Assembly: GCA_018881555.1 (NCBI GenBank)
Contig: JACAXG010000132.1
Coordinates: 248,001-312,000 of the forward strand
Direction: 5' to 3'
Length of the DNA stretch: 64,000 nucleotides
Source: Amblyornis subalaris
Lineage: Eukaryota; Chordata; Aves; Passeriformes; Ptilonorhynchidae
The position numbers were made by a program, and so were the translations under genes. This document shows, one piece after another, positions 9,956-23,905 of the stretch; position 1 is the stretch's first letter, and every line of letters starts with the position of its first letter. A model generated the notes under the pieces. That model searched no databases. It was not told the origin of the DNA and worked only from the letters and a program-made list of their open reading frames with translations.

Positions 9956-12900
9956 GTTCTCCACACTGCAGATCTCTGGAATACAATCTAGGGCATAACA
10001 CAGCACAGCAAAACTTGTAACGGGACAGAATAGAATAAAGGGCCTGTCCTGCAACCAGCATCCCAGCATTGGGAAGGGTCATTGGATGGGGCTGGGATTG
10101 CAGACTGTCGCTGAGGAGGGACAGGAGAGACGGGAGGGGGAGGCTGATGACCAGGACTGTTGTAACAGGAAAATTTCTTTCCACATTAACCTCCTTGTGT
10201 GAAGCCAATTGCTGTTTCCCGATTATTCTCACCTTATCTTCTGGCCTTGCCCAAAGGGACTCCTACAATCCTGGCAGTCTGGGCCAAAAAGGCCCATTTA
10301 GATCATCACACATCAATGTGCCCCTCGGGGTAAACTACAGCCATGTTTTGCATTTGTGTTACAGACCACATTATGCTCACCCTGCAGAATATTTGCTGAG
10401 AAGATTCATTTCTTGGAAACCAGCCAGAATCCAGCGATGCTCATACTAAAGCACGTGTCAGGACATTTGAAAAGCACTGCAACATTGGCACGATGATCGC
10501 AGAGATCATTTGCCAATGGTGAACTCTGCAGCTGAATCCAATCAGAGCTGTGAAATGGTCTTTTCAGCCTCCTCTGACTCACGATAATAATAATAATTTG
10601 GGGTTAGATTTTGGATTTGGCTGTGGCTCTTAATAGAGGGTTGTGGAGAGCTGCACCTGCTGGAGCTGTGCTCCAGCCCAGGGAAGGGGGAAGGATCGGT
10701 CAGAGACATTTCAAATGGTTATCACGTCCCTTTCCAGCTCTCCAAGTGGGGATGTCTTTTCCACTCCCGTTCTGCAGCATTTTCGGTTTGGTTGAATTTA
10801 GGACAGTGGCTAAACACAAAGCAATCTTAATGCTTGTACCAGTAAAAGTGCTTGATTATTTTTTGCCAGCAAATCATTATTATATCAGTTTGGGCTAACT
10901 AATGGACCGTGGGAGCAGTGGCTATCAAATACAGGGAGGAAAGAAAATACTTCTCCTCTGTGGGAGTGTGACTTGGGGAGTGTACACAGCATGAAATAAT
11001 CAAGCTGCTGGCAGATCCCAGTGTACCAAGGGGAGGACAGGGCAGGGGAAAGCTCAGCATCTTCACAGAACTTGCCCCACTTCCTCCAGGTCTGGAGATG
11101 CCATCCTGCCCGTTCACAGCCAGTCCAAGGGAAACAACTACAGTGTGAAAGTAGGTCTGTCCTCCATCCTTTAGCTATCCTACAACCCCAGCATGAGAGA
11201 ACAAACCATGAGGATGGAATTTGATTAACTTCCTCTACTTTGGACCCAGCTCAGGGCAGAAATAACAAGCATCACTGTGGACAGACTATCAATGTGATAT
11301 TGATGTCTCTGTAATTTAAAATGAATTAAGCCACCACTCAAAAACACCTTACTGCATTGTCTGGTGGCCAAAATGTGTCCCCATTCTGTCTTCCTCATCA
11401 GGATCTTTATTTAATAAATGTAAAAAAAGTCTGCATTCCTATCTCCTAAAAATGTGCTCAAGGAAGCAGAAAACCGAAGGGAAAATATTGATGTCTGCAA
11501 GAGCTTCTAGGTTGTTACTGAGCGCCTGGTATTGCAGAGCCACATTGTGAAGGTTTCTGTACCCAGAGGTGACTTCTAACTGGTTCTGACTCATTGAGCT
11601 CTAAAATTTAGACTAATTTGCTTTCCTTCCTGGTAGAATTAATAATGACAAACTGATGGGTATTCTGCATAGGAACCTCATTCCAGAAGACTAATGATCT
11701 TGTAAGAAGATGTTTTCAGACCACAAAGCGTTTTGCAGACATCTCCTGTCTATGCTGGTGACAAGCCCTCTGCAGTAAACAGCCATGTTACAGGTGGAGC
11801 TGTGGCTGTGCCAGGTGACCTGCTGTCCTGCCAGTCTGCAGGACCTGGCTCTAAACACTGGGAGCATCCCAGTGCCACCAGTGGCCTGAGCCAGCAGGAA
11901 CAGTGTTAAGCCCATGGATGAGCCCTGAGGGGGTCTGGATTGCATGGGGGGCTGGTGGATGCCCAGGCTGAATGAGCCAGTGGATTGCTACTAAAGGCTT
12001 TGCCTGGATGAGCACGGAAGGCAGCACTATTTATTTCATTTGAATAATACATGACTAATAAGTTAAATAAGAGAAAGCAGAGTGAGCTTTTCCNGTTAAG
12101 TCAAAATGTTTGATGCCTGTTTCCTGGGCATTTTGAGTCCCTGGGAAGCTTTGAAGTGGCCTTAATGAACTTGCCAATGTAGATAATGTAAAATCTTTAA
12201 TAATTAATTTATCAGGCAGAGCTGTCTATGACATATATTCTGAAATGCTTAGAGATGAAACTGTCCTTTCTAAGTGGTTGTTTGGTCTCAACTAAAATGG
12301 TGGAAATTCTGATGCAAAGATCTTTTATGGAAGCACTTCAATCTACCTTGCTTTGAATTAAATTGTCCTAATCGGACTATCTTTTATGTCCTTATAATGC
12401 TGCTTTTGCATCAGATAACAAAAGAGAGGGGTGAGGGAGAAAGACCTGAGAAGCAGCAACCAAAATTCCCAGAGATCAACCTCCCCAAATGACAGAGCCA
12501 TTAACTGTTGTAATCTTGATCTGTATTGAGTGATCCAGGCCAGGAAATAAGCCATAAAAGAACTTTCTTTATCTTATCAACCCTCCTATACCATTATACC
12601 TTTACTGTGGTTGTAACTTCCATTTCCTTCACCTTCTGTTGGGCACCTGTGAAATTTAAACTCCTGCTTTGCAATCTAATCTCCACAAATGACCCCTGCC
12701 CACCTCCAGCATCCCACAGTCTTTTTATGGTAGAAGCTGCTTGGCACCTTGGTGAGATCGTGGTGTCAGAAGGTGACCCAGTAACCAGTCTGTGACCAGG
12801 ACATCTTTTTTATTCCCCTCAAAGTAATGCAGGTTGTTGGGGGAGACAGCAATAGGAACTGGGGATTTGTAGCTGAGGGCTGAACATCTACACGGCTCTC

Positions 12901-15900
12901 ACTAAGGACANGGAATGCCAGTGGTGTTTGCCAGTGGCAAAACTCACCTGGACACCGGAGAGGTGAATGGATGCTCTCAGCCCTGCTTCCCTGACACAGA
13001 GGCCAGTGCCACAGGCACCACTGGGCTCTCCCATTGCCATGGTCCCACAGTGCTGCAGCCTCAGCACTGTTTCCAAGCTGGGAAACGTAGTAGGAGAGAC
13101 GCAGGGGGGTGGAGGTGAAGCGGGGGATCACTTCCTCGCTGCCGTCACAAGTCCAAAACACATTTTTACAACGTCACACACATGGCTGAACAGTCCCTCC
13201 CATCCGTGTGACAGTGCTGGGATTGCCTGGACAAAAACCCACCCTCCTGTGTTTGTGTTTCCAGGGCCTGACCTGCAAACCATCATGTGAAAGTTGTTTT
13301 ACTCACAAAAAACCCAGAGAGTTTGGCTGCACTCACATCTCTGTGCCGGCTGGGCAGGGTCACATCCTCCTGGCCCAGGGGCACACCTGTATCTGTGCAG
13401 GGGACAGCAAGTGTTGTAAGTCCAGTTTTCTTCCCATTTCCACCCTAGAAAATCACCTAACAACAATTAATGCTGGGGTTTTTGTGGTATATAACTGCAG
13501 TGCTGTAATGTGCCAAGACAAGGAAGGGCCTGAGAACAGCAGAAAATTGTTTGTATTTTCAGTTCTCAGCTCTGAGTTAAATGAAGGTTTCAAACATGTG
13601 GCACGAGTCCTCTTGGATCAGATTTAAAATAAATTTTGTATGTTTGGAAACAGTGAAACTAGAAACTGCAACAACAAATGGTGTGTTTGGGGGAAAAGAT
13701 AGCAGGGAGAGAAGAAACAAGCCTATCTGGAGATCTTATCTTCGTTTTTCTTGGGAGAACAATTTAGCTGAAGAGCACTGGAAGTTGATCATGGTTGGGT
13801 GTTTCCCGGCAGCCGCATTTGGAAAGGAAAGGGAGGCAGCAGTAGGCCAGGTANATATCTGAGTACTTCCACGTCTGCTCTTTTAAGTTAAATACCAGAT
13901 GTTTGGACTTTGCTTGTAAACCTTTAACGGCACGGATAAAAATGAAATGTTTGCTGCGTTCTCTGCCTGGCTCTGTTTCAACACCAAAGAGTGCACACAC
14001 ATCCCCCCTCACCTGCACTTGCCTGTGCAAAGTGGCCCAGATTTGAGCCCTGTGGCTTTTTCCAGGACTGATTAGTTTTTCCTTGTCTGTTCTAGCAGGA
14101 AGAGAGATGGGAAAAGCCAGATCTAATGTATGCGAAAGAGACCACAGTGGTCACCGGTGCAGCACTGGCGTTAAGTGCTTTAGATCATTTGTTCAGCCTG
14201 CATAAAACTCCATGCTGCTAAGGAAGTGTATCCCGATGAATTGCATATATTTATGGATATATTCCATATTTAAATTTTAAAATCATGCTTATTGCACAAC
14301 AGAGACTTTGTTCAGTTCCTGTGATGCCATTCTTCCTCAGAGTCTTCACTAGCGCAAACATTTAAAGGTTACAATGACCTGCCTGTGTTTTGGCCTGACA
14401 CCTGGGAAGTATTTTTATTACACAAGGTTTCCTTATCTGCTCCAGCAATAAAACTAACGGAGCCAGGTGTCTGCTAGGTCCTGTCTGCTTGGGAGCCAAG
14501 TGGGAGCCCTCCTGTGAGTTCCTGCCACGGCTTGGGTTAGTGGCACTTCCCCTGCCAATGTTAACCCCAGTCTTGGCATTTGGGATTGCCAGTGAGGGAC
14601 CGGACATGGATTTTTTTTTTTCTAATTAACATTTGCAGTGTAGTAGACATTTATTTGTAGGTATATATAAAAGGGCCACATTTTACAAGCCCCAGCTCCC
14701 ACCCGAAGTCACTGCCTTTGTGAGCGAGGCCCTCTCACCTGCTGAAAAATCCCTTGAGCCTGAACGTGTTGAAATAATTTGGTGTCCCAAGCTGTATAAT
14801 ATATTAAATGAATCACAGTACAAGAAACAGATGTTTATTCCAGTGAGTGCAGGAGTCCAGACACAAAGTATTGAGTTACTGTCTGTCTCAGATAACAGGG
14901 CAAAGCAGAGAAAAGTTGAGATTAAACGTTCTACATGTGTCCAATGTAGAAACTTTAAACCTTAAAAATGTAGCCCAGGTTCTGTACCCAGCCTTATGGG
15001 AACAAACCTGCAGTTGTCATGTGGCATTCCCAGGCTGCCATCAGCACTTGGGCACAAACCTGGCACATGTCCTGCACATTACACCAAACTCTGAGGCTTG
15101 GGTGCTTTAGTTTGGTGCCTGGCCACATTTTTTAACTCCCATGTCCAAGGGACAGTGATCCATAGCCAATGTCTAAAAGAGGTTTAGGACCATCTGAGAT
15201 GCCATCTATGATATTTCAGATCTTTAGACACTGCTGTCCTGAGATCTAACTGCAGAACTGAGCCCTGGGCTTTTCAAATGAGCTGTTTTCCTTAAAATAA
15301 AGGGTTATTATGTTTGATTAGTTTTTTTTATCCGTTAAGCCAAAATTCTAGATTCGGAGTTAGAAAACCTGGGCTGACTTTTTTTTCTTTTTCCCAAATG
15401 AAACATGAAATATGAGGAGCTCCAGAGAAGTTTGGGGGCTGGGGCTTCTCTGTCAGGCTGGCTGCTTGACTCTTAGCAACTCAGTACAGGGAATGTTTAC
15501 TCAAAACTCTGTACTGGAGAAAGCATGAGCCCAAAAAAGCAAATGAGGTAATGAAAAGGATCCCTGTAGAAAGATCATGCATATCCAGGGATGCTCCTTG
15601 CATGCACCTTTTATGCCCTGCACTGATTCTTTTATTGTCAGCAGCATTGCCCCCGTGGGTCCCGCTTGGGGTCATTTCTAAAAGACCTGTGGGTCCAGGC
15701 TGGGCTCTGTGCTTGGGGTCCCTAAGGGATCGCAGCTTCTGGCCCCGCAGGGTGGTAGTCAGTGGAAAACAGTATGACCAGACCTCCAGCAGCTCCTGTG
15801 ACCTGCAGCCACTGTCCTTCAGCTGGTAGCAACTGCGGAAAATGAAAAGCACCATTTTTACATTTTAAAATCCGTCTCAACAAACAGACCTTTGGTCAGA

Positions 15901-16574
15901 CAGAGCTCAGCCTCCTCCCACATCCCACCAATCGCTGTATCACAGGCAGTGCTTCCTGGCTGCAGGATCTGGGCTTCACTCACAAGGGAGGAAAGATCTG
16001 CTGCTTCTCTTCTGTTCCTGTTTGCAACCCTCACCACGCTTGAAATGAGCTGTATCCTGAGTTATTCTTATACAGCCCTTCCTATTGTTTGCGTCGCGGG
16101 TTGTGAATTCTGTCCCTTTGAAGAAATATGACCCATGTTATGGAAAAGTGAGAATGATGTTGAGTCTGCACGAGATACTCATGGATGTGACATACAGGAA
16201 AAGGATGAGTGCTTTGCTCTGTCCTCATGAATGAAGCCGCAGGAAGGAGGTGTGACAGGGCACTGGGTGAGCTGCTGAGAAATTTCCGCGGTTCCTGATT
16301 CTGCACTGGCTCAATTTGCATCCTTACCCTGCATTTTCATTGACTGAAAATGTTCCTCATAAGGGGCTCCTCTGCCACTAAAAGTCTTGTCTCTGCTAAA
16401 AGCCTTTTTAAATACCTAGCACCGGTGATTCAGACCTAATTTGTAACGTTTGTGTCATGACAACCCACGCTGAGCAGGGCACGTGTACCTGAGTACAAAC
16501 ATCTCCACCTGGGATTGAGCAGTCCTGATTATATGTACGTGCTGGGGGAGGAGAGGCTGGGGCCCCACAGAAAG
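9956..16574. other. Intergenic, left part: nothing identified
   Basis: About 6.6 kb between the XPNPEP1 island and the large CR1. I see no exon with supporting splice sites, no RNA gene and no recognisable repeat apart from short runs (a TAA-type run near 10584 and a T run near 14611). Open frames of 60-139 codons occur but share no protein family I recognise and often depend on non-ATG starts. Possible regulatory content cannot be judged without alignments. Confidence 0.5.
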
Positions 16575-17235
16575 AGATCTGGGAGGTCGATGGCAAGTTG
16601 AATATGAGTCAACAGTGCCCGGCAGCCAAAAGGGCCAACCATGTCCTGGGGTGCATCAGGCACAGCATCGCCAGCTGGTCAAGGGAGGGGATTATCCTGC
16701 TCTGCTCTGCACTGGTGCAGGGTACTGTGTGCAGTTTTGGGCTCCTCAAGATATAAGAAGGACATCAAACTATTAGAGTGTGTCCAGAGGAGTGCAACTA
16801 AGATGGTGAAAGGCCTCAAGGGCAAGATTTACGAGGAGCAGCTGAGATAACTTGGTTTGTTCAGCTTGGAGAAGAGGAGATCGAGGGGTGCCCTCATTGC
16901 AGGCTACAGCTTCTTCACAACAGGCAGGAGAAGAGCAGGTGCTGATCTCTCTCTGGTGACCAGCGATAGGCCATGAGAATATGGAATGAAGCTGCATCAG
17001 GGGAAGTTCAGGCCAGACATTAGGAAAAGATTTTTCACTGAGAGGATGTCGATCTCTGGAACAGGCTCCTGGGGGAAGTGGTCATGGCAACAAATCTGCC
17101 AAAGTTCAAGGAGCATCTAGAGGATGCTCTCAGTTTTGTGGTTTAGTTGTAGGTAGTACTGTGAGGAGTAGGGAATTGGACTCGATAATCCTCATGGGTC
17201 CCTCCCAGCTTGAGATATTATATGATCCTGTGACA
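16575..17235 (+). mobile_element. CR1 LINE, 3' portion with decayed ORF2 C-terminus
   Basis: A longer CR1 copy in sense orientation. The first half translates, with frame damage, into the end of the CR1 ORF2 reverse transcriptase: a stretch reading YKKDIKLLECVQRSATKMVK, then GLKGKIYEEQLR, followed in family members by [16 protein letters not shown]. Here a TAA at 16848-16850 interrupts the frame where the family normally has a glutamate codon, and LFSLEKRRSRG follows. The 3' part (GGGAATTGGACTCGATAATC, then CCCAGCTTGAGATATTATAT and GATCCTGTGA) is the CR1 3' terminus with degraded 8-bp tail repeats. It is inactive, 5' truncated and fairly old. Confidence 0.93.
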
Positions 17236-18917
17236 GTCATTGGTCCCCTGCCTATCTGTCCACACTACCACTACTCCTTTATTCTCATCAGTACTGCCAG
17301 CTGAGCATTTGCAAGGGTGGGAGAAAACACTTTGTGCTGATAAGAGACCAAAAGTGCCTCTCTGGTAGCTGCAGTCTCCTCCCTGTGTATTTTGGTGGAA
17401 CAGGGAAAAAACACCAAAATGCCACAGCCAAAGGCCTGGTGCAGGCAGGTGCTGAGCATCACCAGTCTAGAGCATGTGGGGTTTGCTGCTGGGGCTCTGT
17501 GGCCTGCATTGTCCCTGGGATCCCTTGGCATTTTGTTCCCCCAGCCCCACTCTCACCAACACAGGCTGCGCTGCCCATTCCGAGCTCCTTCCCGCGCCTC
17601 GGCGCCTCGCTCCTGGAGGCTGCTATCATGTGCAAAAAGGAAGGAGAAGGCAAAACAAGCACAGCCAGGAATCACATAATATTGCTGCAGTCCTGCCAGG
17701 AAACAGACTGTAGAAGTTCCTGTATTTAAAAGCCAGGAGATGAGTTTTATTGTTAGTAGTTGTTATAGCAACCTGAGGTGCCGGAGAGTAATACATGCTC
17801 GGCGCGTTGCAACAGACTCTGACAAGTTCAAGGCTGTTGCCTTGCTGCTAAATCTTGTTGCCAAGGCAANGCAACACAAGGCAAGAGCCTAGAGAAATGA
17901 ATACTGCTGACAGCTCGTGCCAGCAGGCTAGGGCTGATTGAAAGGGAACTTTTAAAAGTGATGTTAACTTAAAGAGCACAGCAGCAGAAGGGAAAGGGGA
18001 GCACTGAGGTGGAGGAGAGGACCCAGAGGTTAGTGTCAAGCAACAGGTAAAGGAAAGCATTTGATTAAAAAACAATGTGGCTGAACAGGACATCATAGCT
18101 TGTGATGCAAGAAATGCGCCACATTTTTGGAGGGAGTAAAAAAAAAATCACAAAATCCTCACTTTTTAAATTTGTTTAGCTTGGGCAGTACTGCTGTAAC
18201 TTGAATGGGAACTTTGGCTTTTTCCCAATAGTGTTGACAGCAAAAATCATTTTCTCAGTAAATTTGTTTAGTGGCACGGGAATTGTTGCTGCTGTAGTAA
18301 AAACCATGAAGTGGCTCAGTCAACTTTCAATTTTGTGTTCATTTCCAGCCTTTTTGAAATGCTTCACGGCAAAAGGTTAGCTGGAAAAGAGATGAGGTTG
18401 CAAGTTGATTATTCTCTCCTGTCTATGATTCACTGTTAATGCTGACAGTATACTCTGAATTGAAGGAAGAATATTACCCCAAGGACCACAGAATCAAAAT
18501 AAATGATTAGTGCTGAAGAAGTCAGGTAATTAAGTTAATTTCAACTATAAATACAATATTTTGACATTGCTATGTGATACTAGGGTTCTAAAATGCAAGT
18601 ACTACAGAAGTGCCTCGAGTAGATACACAATTATCTCAGATGAACTTGTAGACTTCTCTATTGATTTGTGTATAAAAGCATAACGTTTCTCAAACAATTA
18701 CCACAGCAGTATTCTGATCCACTCCTACTTATGTCCCACGTATTTTATGTTTTCATGAATTATCAATAGCTAAAAGTGACCTCATGTTTTCCTGTTCAAT
18801 GACTATTCCATCATGTGCAACTTGCAGTACAGTAGTACTTTACCTGACCAAATGCCCTGCATGGGTATTTGTTCTTCTGGCACCTGCTATGGATCATGGA
18901 AAAGTTAGGTCTACAAG

Positions 18918-19022
18918 TACTTGGTACTATTTAAAAATGAGAAACTAAGACATGGGAAGTGATTTGCCAATTGTGCTGGATGTTTTTTTTTTGTGTGCAT
19001 TCATGGGCAGAGCCATCTCTAT
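18918..19022 (+). repeat. Possible MIR-like relic
   Basis: AAAATGAGAAACTAAGACAT followed by GGGAAGTGATTTGCCAA resembles the MIR text 'agatgaggaaactgaggcacagagaagtgacttgcccaag'. A later TGGGCAGAGCC fits the next MIR block. The fragment is interrupted by a T run and is strongly diverged, so the call is tentative. Confidence 0.4.
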
Positions 19023-22000
19023 TCACTTTCATGAAAGTAAGGTTTTTAATTAACTTGTGAAATATTTTTGTACTATTTTGAAGTTCTTAAGCCGTGGGCC
19101 ACAAATCNAGCAGGTGACTGGTCATATGCTTGTAACCATCATTTGGTTTTCAGCAGCTAAATTATATTCAAAAAAGCTAGCAATGTGTTACTTGCACCCT
19201 TACTACTGTTACTGGCATTTTTCTACAATTGCCATAGCTAGCTGTGAGATATTATACAATCAGAAAGAAGGGAAAAACTGGTTCAAGCAGTTGTGAAGGC
19301 AACATGGCATTGCCTTAGAGGATGTTTTTATTTGGAGACTGTCCATTAGATAAAGAAACATGAGAATCCTAGAACTGGGCATTAGCATTTTTTGGAATAA
19401 GAAAGCAAAAAGAAACTCTATTTTTAGTCTTAGTTTAATTTCTCTGCTGGTGATTCCACACGTGGTGTTATTTCTTAATATATCCAGGAGAAGGTTTCAA
19501 AGCCCTTCAGAATATCCTTCCTTTTTCTGAAGGGGTGCATACACAGAAATCAGGCTGGTAAAAAGGCAAAACCATATGGGCAGGTCACACAGCAACATCA
19601 ACACTTACTTGAACGGCAGGACCCCAGAGCACTTCCAAGACCTGGCTCTGCTATCTGCAGGTCCCATCTGCCCCTAATGCCTGTGACAGTAGGATCCTTC
19701 TTGGAAGGTTTCTAGACCACATTTGCTGCCCCAAACAAGTTGTGTGATGCCTTGTCCAGGACAGATGGGATGCATAGGGGATGCTCAGANCCCCCAGAAA
19801 GAGCCACGGCTGAATCACGCTGCAGCTAAATGCACCTTGGCACAGCCTCTCAAATATGGATGCACAGCCCAAAGGCATCCCCCTCTGCTTCCTTCTGCCT
19901 CCTACCCCTCTCCTCTTGTGTGCACTTGCTCGACAGCCACCCCCAGAGAGCAGGGAAGCAATGTGGAGCCGGGACAGTGTGTCATCAAGATAGCTACTGA
20001 TAGCAGAGCAGACAGAGCTATTTCCAGAATGATTAATACTATTAGCACATGCTGAAGCTTAAGGCTAAACATAAGCTTTAGAGGAATGGATTTTGATGTA
20101 AAAAGTGAATAAATGAGACAACTGTCAGAACAATGAGTGGTGAACCAAGTAAAGACTCTTAGCGTAGGAGATGCAAAGCACTGCCTGCTGGCCTGTTTCC
20201 ACTGAAGCTGCTGGTAAAATTCCCACTGCCCTTCAGGCTGGAGAAATAGCCCAGCAGTAGCATGTGGCACAGAGGTAACCTAACCAGCAGGCACCAAGGC
20301 TACTCCCACAACTAATTAGCTGCGTGGCATTTGAGCAGAGGCATGGTGACGGTAACACCCCAGGATCCAAGGCACCGATCCTCCCCCAGCCCAAACCATG
20401 CTCCACTGCTCCTGGAGCCTCTTCGGAGGTCTTTGTGCTGCCCTTTACTGTACATACCTTGAGTGCTTGCAAGAGTACCAGTGTGAGATCTCGTCTGTCA
20501 CTGAATAAAAAGCATGTCTCAAAAGGGCCATCTGACTTATACTATCTTCTCATAATCCCTGCTCCAGAGGTCTCAAATGCCATAATTGAAAACCTGCTGT
20601 TCATCTTCTGAAAGTCAGGTTTAACTTACTGTAAGCAGCTCCCAGAAGGACAGTATTTTGCATAATCAGTTACAGGGAATATGTGTAGCATTTTTCTGTT
20701 TTTCTTCTCCTGACACTTTCTCACAGGAGAGAAAGCAAATAAAATGCAGGCACAGCTGTGCAATGTCCCTTTCCCCAATTCCTTTTTTTTACCCCAATCA
20801 TCAAGTCTACTTGTTTTCTTATGGCTCTAGCGTTGTATGGACCATTCTTAATTTCCTTTTTGAAAATTTAATCTTCTCTTTCTTATATGAGATATCATGA
20901 GAATAGATGTCTTGAATGGATTCACCAAAATCTGGTGGGTTTTGTTACTTTAGATCTGTGTCTGCAAAGAAGTCACGTGCTCAGGGTGTTTCTCTGGAGT
21001 AGCTAATTCAGCTTGGACCCAGCCACATGATCCCCTCTTCGAGTCTTGCCTTATGGCCTCTGAGGAATGTTGCATTGGCTGCGAGGGAATTACTGGGTCT
21101 TGGCAAGACATGTTAATATCTTCGCAAAGACTTGTTAGGGACTAAGACTTCAGCCTCCAACTATTTCCTCTGATAAAGCAGAGTATTCACAGCAGTTCAT
21201 TAGTCTCGAATCACCAGTTTGACTTTGAGAGAAATGAAAGTTCCCCAAAAGCCAGAGGGACTCTGTAAGTACAGCTGGCTGGAGTTGCCTGCCTGCTAGC
21301 AGGCTTAGAAACAGAAGCACATTGTTGGATTCAGTTAGAGAAGTCAGTGGCTCAGGACACTTTAGTCAAGGGTTGAGAAAATCAACACCCAGGTAGAAGA
21401 AAGGTTATGAATGATGGTCATACCTGCTGCAGTGGGATTTGAAGGACCGTCTATCAGGACATCTGAAAACTTGGACTGTCATAGGTGGATATGCGAATTT
21501 GATGTTTTCTCCTGAAGACCTGCCCATGTTCATACACCAAGTTTGTAGCAGCAGCGTAACTACAGTCCTAATTTATTACAACAGTTGTTTTGGTTTGGTT
21601 TTTTAACACTCAGTGCTCTCTTTCCATTAGCATCCAAAATTACACTGATAATCCTTGAAAGCACNAGAGTGTGAGTATCATATCTGCAGCTGGATCTCTC
21701 TGCTAGGAAGCTCGTTACACAGCATGGAAAGAATTTTTGCTATCTCATTTTGGATCATTGATAACAATATCACAAGTGAAGGGGATGTATTGTTCGTCCA
21801 CGAGATGGGGAGGGACCACTCCCACAGTCCCAGCACGTTGCTGTCCCAAGCACCCGCTTGCAAGGCAGAGAGGCAACGTCTGAGTTACACATTTTGCAAA
21901 CCAAGAGCAGCTTTCCCAAAGCGTGGGGGGCACCACACTGGTGCAAGGGACAGAGGGTGTATCACAAAACAGGTCCCTCTAGACCAGCTTCCCAAAGCAC

Positions 22001-22903
22001 TTGCATCATTTAGCTGAGCTTCAGAGCACAGCACTGAGATCACTAAAGGAACCTGAGAGCTGGCCCCTAGCAGCAGCAGCAGTCAGCCCCGGCAGCTGGA
22101 ATGCTCGATCCAAGGAAGAGTATCTATCAGTCAGATGCTCAGAAAATCCCAGCTGACTGACGGCCCCATTTCTTGGCTGCGTGCTGGCCTCTTTACACCT
22201 CTGGTGTTGGAAAAGGAAGTGGAACAGCCGGTTCTCATGTATANGTTCAACAGCTTTGAAAAGCCCCCCAGTTGTAGAAAAACGCAGCAGAGCTGCGAGG
22301 TCTGGAGTTGGTTTCCTATCTGAAAGCCAGGCAGGATGCCGGATCTGTAGCTGCAGTTTGGCTTGACAGAGGGCCAACTCCAACACCGCTGCTCTCATCT
22401 GCTTTAGTGTCGGCCGAACATTTGTGTGCCATTTTCCCATCCAGCATCAAACAAGCCTAAACCAAAGACTAAAGTTCCCCCAGCTTTCTACAGAGTTGTG
22501 GCATGAATTGCAGTCCGGCTCAGTGCCATTTGCTGTCACCCAGTTGACACTGGGATNCAACTCAGGGCCCCGGTTCAGCAGCTACTCGATGACTTGTCCC
22601 ATTCCATGCTCCCTTGGCCTGTGCATGTCCTCAGTTAGACACGTGTTTAAATAACTCACTACAGCCATGCTTAAGGCTTGAAATAAAAGCATCCCAGCAG
22701 AAGGACAGAGAACTCGTTCAATCAGCCCCTCACAATGAGATGTGTTCAAGCCAACTAATGGGTAATCCTGAGCCTACGTACCACAAATACACAAGATAAC
22801 TCACTGTCCTGCTTGGCAGAAGAGNGTTATTGCCTCTTGGGAAACAAGCATTCCTGGTCAAAGATTACCCTTGTAGAATAAATAATCAAGCCAAACTAAT
22901 GCA

Positions 22904-22927
22904 TGTGTATGTGTATATATATATATA
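22904..22927. repeat. Short TG/TA microsatellite
   Basis: A TGTATG segment passes into about nine TA units, giving a short alternating purine-pyrimidine run. It is typical microsatellite sequence with no sign of function. Confidence 0.8.
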
Positions 22928-23697
22928 GTTCACATGGATTTGTATGACATGTTGCATATGCTTATGTCAGTCCATCTGATGGGGTAGAAACCGATGGGGA
23001 AGTTGTAACTATATGGAAAGAATGGGAATTTTCTGGTGAACCTCAGCGTAGCAGAGACTGTTCTCAGAGGTCGTAAAAGACTTCTGCAGCCTGCTAATTA
23101 TACACTAGCCAAATCTTATTACAAACAAGTAATAAGTATAGGCACGTTTGTTGGGTTTGCTAATGACATTAATGTCCTTTTTGATGATTTGCAGAGCTCC
23201 AGGAGGCCAGAGACTCAATTTGTACTGATGTATCTCTCACTCTGGTGAAGTCTAGGAAACTGTGGATGTTTGATAGCTTTTTGCCATCTATCTTTAAACA
23301 ATCCAAGGTCTGTTTTCTGCACAGTAGTTTGAGCTGGTTCTTCTGCTGTATAACACACACATTCAGAACTCTAATTAGAGAGCGGATCTGTGTATTNTTT
23401 TCTGGTATGTAAGTGATGGTATGTAGAATTACACATTACTATTCTTAAGGGGAATTTATGCTTTTACTCCTCCACGATTTCCTTATCTCCCTCAGCAAAA
23501 TGGCTGTGACACTGAAGTCTGCTGTGCAGATTCATTTACCTTTCTCCTGTGGAGTCCCAGAGAATTCAGATATCCCGGTTAAAAGCACGGACTTGGCAAT
23601 TTAGGGTAACTCATCACAGGGTAAGAGACAAACTTGAAGCTGGTTAGTACACATTCTGAAGAATTACCAGGATTTGCTGGGCAAAGAGAAAAAAAGG

Positions 23698-23905
23698 TCT
23701 TCTCTTCTCTTCTCTCTTCTCTTCTCTTCTCTTCTCTTCTCTTCTCTTCTCTTCTCTTCTCTTCTCTTCTCTTCTCTTCTCTTCTCTTCTCTTCTCTTCT
23801 CTTCTCTNTCTCTTCTCTTCTCTTCTCTTCTCTTCTCTTCTCTTCTCTTCTCTTCTCTTCTCTTCTCTTCTCTTCTCTTCTCTTCTCTTCTCTTCTCTTC
23901 TCTCT
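23698..23905. repeat. Pentamer satellite (CTTCT)n, about 41 copies
   Basis: An uninterrupted 208-bp pyrimidine tract, apart from one N at 23808, made of TTCTC-type pentamers that are almost perfectly regular after the first 15 bases. The opposite strand is all purine (AGAAG)n. The spacing is one base out of register around the N. Open frames across it encode SLLFS- or REEKR-type repeats and are artefacts. Long mirror-symmetric purine/pyrimidine tracts can adopt triplex (H-DNA) structure and are prone to length change. Confidence 0.97.

Larger units (their letters stand above)
17236..23697. other. Intergenic, middle part: one possible SINE relic, otherwise nothing identified
   Basis: About 6.5 kb with GC content falling towards its middle. 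It includes the low-confidence MIR-like fragment at 18.9 kb and a short TA-rich run at 22904-22927. No exon, RNA gene or retroelement was otherwise recognised. Short open frames are of random quality. Confidence 0.5.

Noticed and set aside
8887..9966. Open frames of 80-167 codons in the XPNPEP1 CpG island, both strands
   Set aside because: Same GC effect; several start at GTG and the right-hand ones run into CR1 sequence. The only supported transcript here is a non-coding exon 1.
16641..16850. A 70-codon frame that could be taken as a small gene
   Set aside because: It is the decayed C-terminal part of CR1 ORF2, with the surrounding sequence matching the CR1 3' end.
23698..23905. Possible CRISPR-like or tandem-array system
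   Set aside because: The units are 5 bp with no spacers, and the setting is a vertebrate genome. It is a simple satellite.
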